Shown one piece after another: positions 29,901 to 33,049 of a stretch of 33,049 bases of DNA; positions within the stretch are counted from its first letter, which is position 1, and each line of letters opens with the position of its first letter. A program made the translations under genes and the position numbers. Location of the stretch: contig DDXR01000044.1 of assembly GCA_002347565.1 (NCBI GenBank), positions 1-33,049 of the forward strand, in the 5' to 3' direction. The stretch comes from a bacterium UBP2_UBA2255. Its GTDB lineage: Bacteria; Edwardsbacteria; AC1; EtOH8. The notes under the pieces were generated by a model that was not told the DNA's origin, searched no databases, and saw only the letters and a list, made by a program, of their open reading frames with translations.

Positions 29901-30350
29901 TTGGAAAAGGCCATGATGGAGAGCGGCATGGCAGTCACCTACCGCGGCCGGCCCTGGTCACAGAACTGCCGGGAATGGGTGTACTTCGACTGCGTTCTGG
30001 ACACCGAGTCCGTCCGCGCCCGTTTCGCCCTGGACGAATGCGTCAGGGTCCATCAGAATCTGGATCCGAGGTCCGGGGCCGAGAGGGGATTCGTGTGTGC
30101 CGCCTGCCATGACGCGGTGATGGGCCGGCTGGAGGGGGCGCCGGTGTTCCCCAAGGAAGACAGCGAAGGTTGTAAGCGAGTTCATGCGTCGCCGCGGCAT
30201 CGCGGCCCCCGGAAACGGCAGGTTCATGGCATTCCGGCAAAGCCTCCTGGTTCCCGGTATCATTGCCACCATTCTGGCCGCAGGCTCCGGGGCGGCGGCG
30301 TTCCTGGCCCCCGGCCTCTGCCAAGAGGACGGGTGGCCGGTTTGGCTTAA
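29901..30350 (+). CDS. conserved-looking Cys/His-rich protein, start unclear
   Basis: The open frame spans 29862-30350. The convincing part runs from IVCRHLAVLEKAMMESG (before the TTG at 29901) through NCREWVYFDCVLD, VRVHQNLDPRSG and GFVCAACHDAVMG, with cysteines and histidines that could bind metal. I half-recognise this as a small family of unknown function. The likely first residues have no normal start codon (only ATT or GTA near 29877), and after about residue 90 the sequence turns Arg/Pro-rich as if the stop were lost. It may be a decaying gene. A second open frame (ATG 30184 to 30474) overlaps its end, encodes a single hydrophobic helix and runs through a promoter, so I do not annotate it separately. 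Confidence 0.4.
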   Translation: MEKAMMESGMAVTYRGRPWSQNCREWVYFDCVLDTESVRARFALDECVRVHQNLDPRSGAERGFVCAACHDAVMGRLEGAPVFPKEDSEGCKRVHASPRHRGPRKRQVHGIPAKPPGSRYHCHHSGRRLRGGGVPGPRPLPRGRVAGLA

Positions 30351-30388
30351 GGCTGCGTTCGTGCTTAGGATTTTAGACGTTTTGCCTC

Positions 30389-30417
30389 TTGACAACCGGT
30401 TCCGGTGGCTGTATACT
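30389..30417 (+). promoter_or_regulatory. promoter of the helical lipoprotein gene
   Basis: TTGACA (30389-30394), a 17-bp spacer and TATACT (30412-30417) lie 53 bp before the start codon at 30471. Confidence 0.75.
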
Positions 30418-30470
30418 TCTTTTATTGAACTATCATTAACAACCAATCAATCCATTCAATTGGGAGCACC

Positions 30471-31028
30471 ATGAAGAAGCTGATCCCGGTCCTGTGCTGC
30501 GCGGCCCTGTTGGTCGCCGGTTGCGGCTTGAGCAAGGCCCCGGCCCAGGCCGCCATCAAGGCCGCCGAGGAGGCCCTCAACGCCGTCCGCGCCGAGGCCC
30601 AGCAGTTCGTACCCGACCAGCTGGCCCTGCTGGATACCGCCTTGGCCAACGCCAGGAACTCCTTCGAGAAGGGCGACTACAACGCCGCCATCGCCGCGGC
30701 CAAGGACGTCCCGCTGAAGATCAAAGACCTGGCCGCCGCCATCGAGGCCCGCAAGGCCGAGCTCCCCATGGTGTGGGAAAAAATGGCAAAGGAGATGCCC
30801 AAGGTGATCGCCGACGCCAAGACCGCCGTTGCCAAGGCCAAAGGGGTGGAGAAGGAAACCCTGGCTGCCGCCAAGGCCGGTGTGGACGGCATGCCCGCCG
30901 CCTGGAAACAGGCCGAGGAGGCCTTCAAGGCGGGCAACCTGGCCGAGGCCGTGGGCCGGGCCACCGAGCTCAAGCAGCAAGCCGAGAAGATCATGGCCGA
31001 CTTGGGGACGAAGACCGCCGCCAAGTAG
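30471..31028 (+). CDS. alpha-helical lipoprotein of unknown function
   Basis: A 185-residue predicted lipoprotein with lipobox LVAGC (Cys18). The mature part is almost wholly helical and rich in Ala, Lys and Glu (AAIKAAEEALNAVRAEAQQF, TALANARNSFEKGDYNAAIAAA), reminiscent of TPR-like or coiled-coil periplasmic proteins. The FEKGDYNAAI and FKAGNLAEAV segments look like half-TPR motifs. The consensus promoter and GGGAG ribosome site 5 nt upstream suggest strong expression. A terminator follows at once. No function can be assigned; an abundant envelope structural lipoprotein is one possibility. Confidence 0.78.
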   Translation: MKKLIPVLCCAALLVAGCGLSKAPAQAAIKAAEEALNAVRAEAQQFVPDQLALLDTALANARNSFEKGDYNAAIAAAKDVPLKIKDLAAAIEARKAELPMVWEKMAKEMPKVIADAKTAVAKAKGVEKETLAAAKAGVDGMPAAWKQAEEAFKAGNLAEAVGRATELKQQAEKIMADLGTKTAAK

Positions 31029-31046
31029 CCGCATCCCGGTATTTGA

Positions 31047-31075
31047 CGAAAGCCCCGCATGGTGCGGGGCTTTCG
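31047..31075. terminator. bidirectional terminator, lipoprotein and ada
   Basis: A perfect 13-bp stem (CGAAAGCCCCGCA and complement) with a TGG loop, ending in T-rich sequence. It lies between the convergent lipoprotein gene and ada. Confidence 0.8.
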
Positions 31076-31080
31076 CTTTC

Positions 31081-32142
31081 TCATCGGAGCCGGTTTCTGG
31101 TTCGGTCGTTCTTCCGTTCGAGTTCCAGCAGGAACTTTTTCCGCCATAATCCGCCGCCATACCCCGCCAGTTTTCCATCGGCGCCGATCACTCGATGGCA
31201 GGGAATGAGGATCGAGATCCGGTTGGCGCCGTTGGCCCGCGCCACCGCCCGCACCGCGGCGGGCATTTTCAGGCGCGCGGCCTGCTCACCGTAGGAACGG
31301 GTCGTGCCGTAGGGGATCTTCCGCAATCCGGCCCAGACCTTCCGTTGGAAGGTCGTCCCGGGCGCCACCAGCGGCACGGTGAAGGCGCAGCGTTCTCCCC
31401 GGAAGTATTTCTCCAGTTCCCGCTGCAGCAGTTCGAAGTGCCGCGACTCGCCCGGCACGACCTCGGCCTTCAGCAGTTTCCGCAGCTGCCTCAGCTCCGT
31501 CTCCAGCATCTTGCGGTCCGCGAACTCCAGCAGGCAGACGCCCGCGTCGACCGCGCCCGCGACCATCACGCCCAGCGGGGTCGGAAAGCGGGCGAGCCGG
31601 ATGATCTCCCTCCCTTTGCCCTTCGATGGCGGGTGGCCGCACTGCTGCTTGAAGGCATGGCCGAACCCGGACAGCGACTGGTAGCCGTGGTCGAACGCGG
31701 CCGCGGCGACCTTCTCGCCGTGCGTTATCCGCCCGTAGGCATTGCCGATCCGCAGCGCCCGCTGGAACCCCTGGAAGGTCATCCCGTGGTTCTTCAGGAA
31801 CCAGCGCCGCACCAGGCTGGGCGACAGCCCGAGATCACGGAGTTTCGAATCGCGGATGCGCGCCATGGGATCGGCGTGGAGCAGCGCGATCACGCGATCG
31901 ATGCCGTCGGGCGTCTTCCCGGCGGGCTCCATCGGCCGGCACAGCTTGCAGGGGCGGTATCCCGCGTCCAGCGCCTGCTTGGTCGACGGAAAAAAGGAGA
32001 CGTTCTCGAGCTTGGGCTTGCGCGCCCGGCACACCGGCCGGCAGAATACGCCGGTGGTCCTCACGCCAACGAAGAAGATCCCCTCGAACGCGGGGTCTCG
32101 TTCCACCATTGCCTGGTACATTCGCGCGTTGGACGGCAGCAT
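31081..32142 (-). CDS. ada: Ada: methyl-accepting regulator and O6-methylguanine transferase
   Basis: A 353-residue full Ada protein. The N-terminal zinc domain has Cys34, Cys38, Cys65 and Cys68 (CRPVC and CKLC), the phosphotriester acceptor site with the same spacing as E. coli Ada. An AraC-type helix-turn-helix follows (about 90-175, LSPSLVRRWFLKNHGMTFQGFQR). The C-terminal domain carries PCHRV (Cys315) and GYGGGLWRKKFLLELE, the O6-methylguanine acceptor. Methylation of the N-terminal cysteine turns Ada into an activator of its own gene in E. coli. The ATG at 32142 has TGGAG about 8 nt upstream. It is divergent from alkD, so one control region may serve both. Confidence 0.95.
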   Translation of the reverse strand: MLPSNARMYQAMVERDPAFEGIFFVGVRTTGVFCRPVCRARKPKLENVSFFPSTKQALDAGYRPCKLCRPMEPAGKTPDGIDRVIALLHADPMARIRDSKLRDLGLSPSLVRRWFLKNHGMTFQGFQRALRIGNAYGRITHGEKVAAAAFDHGYQSLSGFGHAFKQQCGHPPSKGKGREIIRLARFPTPLGVMVAGAVDAGVCLLEFADRKMLETELRQLRKLLKAEVVPGESRHFELLQRELEKYFRGERCAFTVPLVAPGTTFQRKVWAGLRKIPYGTTRSYGEQAARLKMPAAVRAVARANGANRISILIPCHRVIGADGKLAGYGGGLWRKKFLLELERKNDRTRNRLR

Positions 32143-32178
32143 GGTCCGACTCCAGGTGAATAGACACTGTGATTACTA

Positions 32179-32205
32179 CCACGGAAACACTGAATTCACA
32201 GAATG
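32179..32205. repeat. dispersed ACGGAAACAC-type repeat in the ada leader
   Basis: CCACGGAAACACTGAATTCA and following bases resemble another dispersed intergenic element. It lies between the ada promoter and its start codon, so it would be transcribed as part of a leader of about 85 nt. Confidence 0.4.
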
Positions 32206-32233
32206 TCCAGGTATCGTTTTGTTCGCGTGTAGC

Positions 32234-32262
32234 ATTGTACGGCATTTCATTAGATCCGGCAA
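32234..32262 (-). promoter_or_regulatory. probable ada promoter
   Basis: On the minus strand TTGCCG (32262-32257), a 17-bp spacer and TACAAT (32239-32234). The weak -35 fits an activator-dependent promoter, as expected if Ada activates it, but I cannot identify an Ada box. The region to 32370 is AT-rich and holds no gene. Confidence 0.5.
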
Positions 32263-32370
32263 CCGAAAACTGAACATGCATTTTTACTTCGGGGGCTCGG
32301 GAAAGAAGCGAAAAATTGTTCATATTTGTGTTGCATATCGGCTGGTTATATGCTTAAATTATCATTACCT

Positions 32371-33049
32371 ATGGCCGAGCAACAACTTATCGCCGCCATC
32401 CGGGCGGAGCTATTGCGCCACGTCGATCCGGAGTACAAAAAGGGCGCCCAGAACTATTTCAAGGAAGGCATCGTGCTGCACGGCGTGCGAACGCCGGTGG
32501 TGCGGGCCATTGCCGCGAAGTGCTTCCGCGAGGTCAAGGGACTGGCCAAGGCGGATATCTTGACGCTCTGCGACCGGCTGCTCAGCTTCGACACCAGCGA
32601 GGAGCGTTCGATCGCCTTCGACTGGGCGTACCGGCTGCGGAAACAGTACGAGCCGTCGGACTTCAAGATATTCCAACGCTGGCTGCGCGACCACGTGGAC
32701 AACTGGGGCGGCGTCGATGATCTGTGCTGCCACACCTTCGGCGCGTTCATCGACCGTTTCCCGGAGTACCTCCCCTCGGTCTTCAAGTGGACCGCGGCCC
32801 AGCCGTGGCACATGCGGCGGGCGGCGGCCGTGATCCTGATCTATCCGGTGCGCCAAGGCAAGTATTTCGAGAATGTGCTTAGGACCGCCGACGCCCTGCT
32901 ACGCGACGAGCACGACCTGGTGCAGAAGGGCTATGGCTGGCTGCTGAAGGAAGCGACCAAGAAATTCCCGCGGGAAGTTCTCGCGTATGTCCTGGAGCAC
33001 AAGGCGGACATGCCCCGCACCGCGCTGCGCTACGCCATCGAGAAGATGC
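32371..33049 (+). CDS. alkD: DNA alkylation repair protein (AlkD-like glycosylase), runs off window
   Basis: 226 residues are visible of a HEAT-repeat DNA glycosylase of the AlkD family, which removes positively charged alkylated bases such as 3- and 7-methylpurines. Family features are NYFKEGIVLHGVRTPVVRAIA at about residues 28-48, SFDTSEERSIAFDWAYRL, HVDNWGGVDDLCCHTFG with the conserved W and D residues, and WHMRRAAAVILIYPV. The visible length is close to the family total (about 230-240), so little is missing. An in-frame ATG at 32350 could add seven residues; the second ATG is preferred by similarity. It is divergent from ada. Confidence 0.9.
   Translation, partial: MAEQQLIAAIRAELLRHVDPEYKKGAQNYFKEGIVLHGVRTPVVRAIAAKCFREVKGLAKADILTLCDRLLSFDTSEERSIAFDWAYRLRKQYEPSDFKIFQRWLRDHVDNWGGVDDLCCHTFGAFIDRFPEYLPSVFKWTAAQPWHMRRAAAVILIYPVRQGKYFENVLRTADALLRDEHDLVQKGYGWLLKEATKKFPREVLAYVLEHKADMPRTALRYAIEKM

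Noticed and set aside
30184..30474. 96-codon open frame with one hydrophobic helix
   Set aside because: It overlaps the gene at 29901, runs through the consensus promoter at 30389-30417 and into the start of the next gene, and has no good ribosome site.
1..33049. CRISPR array, tRNA, rRNA, prophage or transposase genes
   Set aside because: I found no regularly spaced direct repeats, cloverleaf-like segments or integrase/transposase motifs in any intergenic region.

Overview
The window is about 33 kb of GC-rich DNA (mid-60s percent by eye) with dense, mostly operonic bacterial genes. It suggests an uncultured Gram-negative bacterium. Lipid A genes (a fused lpxC-fabZ, and lpxA), several lipoproteins, an outer-membrane barrel candidate and a lipocalin imply an LPS outer membrane. 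Two secreted enzymes end in the FlgD-like C-terminal beta domain common in FCB-group and neighbouring candidate phyla. An archaeal-type tRNA amidotransferase (GatD and GatE) and familiar intergenic repeats also point to a little-studied lineage. I cannot name the phylum. Promoters are strikingly close to sigma-70 consensus (TTGACA, 16-18 bp, TATAAT-like), and many genes overlap by ATGA or GTGA.

Layout. 1-1163: start of clpB (minus), divergent from a small membrane protein. 1148-6391 (minus operon): transketolase, lipocalin, an Ntn-hydrolase of the C45 type, a CapA-like phosphoesterase. 6522-9920: a papain-like secreted peptidase (minus), divergent from a polysaccharide deacetylase/MscS pair (plus). 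9921-10584: an AT-rich island driving two tiny lysine-rich peptides (20 and 15 residues). 10620-16525 (minus): a six-gene metal operon with a Fur/Zur regulator, ZnuC-like ATPase, ZnuB-like permease, an exported six-zinc-finger DA1-like metallopeptidase, a propeller-like lipoprotein and a FeoA-FeoB fusion. No metal-binding ZnuA is present. 16671-24058 (plus): lpxC-fabZ, a four-helix-bundle gene, lpxA, AMP nucleosidase, NfeD, a barrel lipoprotein, a slipin and a lipoprotein. 24228-25230: a PATAN response regulator divergent from an alkyltransferase-like protein. 25327-29147: gatE and gatD, split by a GxxExxY cassette flanked by inverted repeats. 29148-30470: a sparse, apparently decaying stretch with one convincing small membrane gene. 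30471-33049: a helical lipoprotein, then ada and alkD in divergent orientation.

How the genes fit together. The metal operon has a consensus promoter with a 17-bp palindrome over the expected start site, next to the regulator gene, which looks like autoregulation by metal. The exported cysteine-rich protein could hold or hand over zinc in place of the missing binding protein. GatD and GatE would make Gln-tRNA(Gln) from Glu-tRNA(Gln). Ada, AlkD and the alkyltransferase-like protein cover several kinds of alkylated-base damage. LpxC-FabZ and LpxA act early in lipid A synthesis.

The strongest leads are the zinc-finger metal operon, GatDE in an LPS-bearing bacterium, and the tandem lysine micro-proteins.
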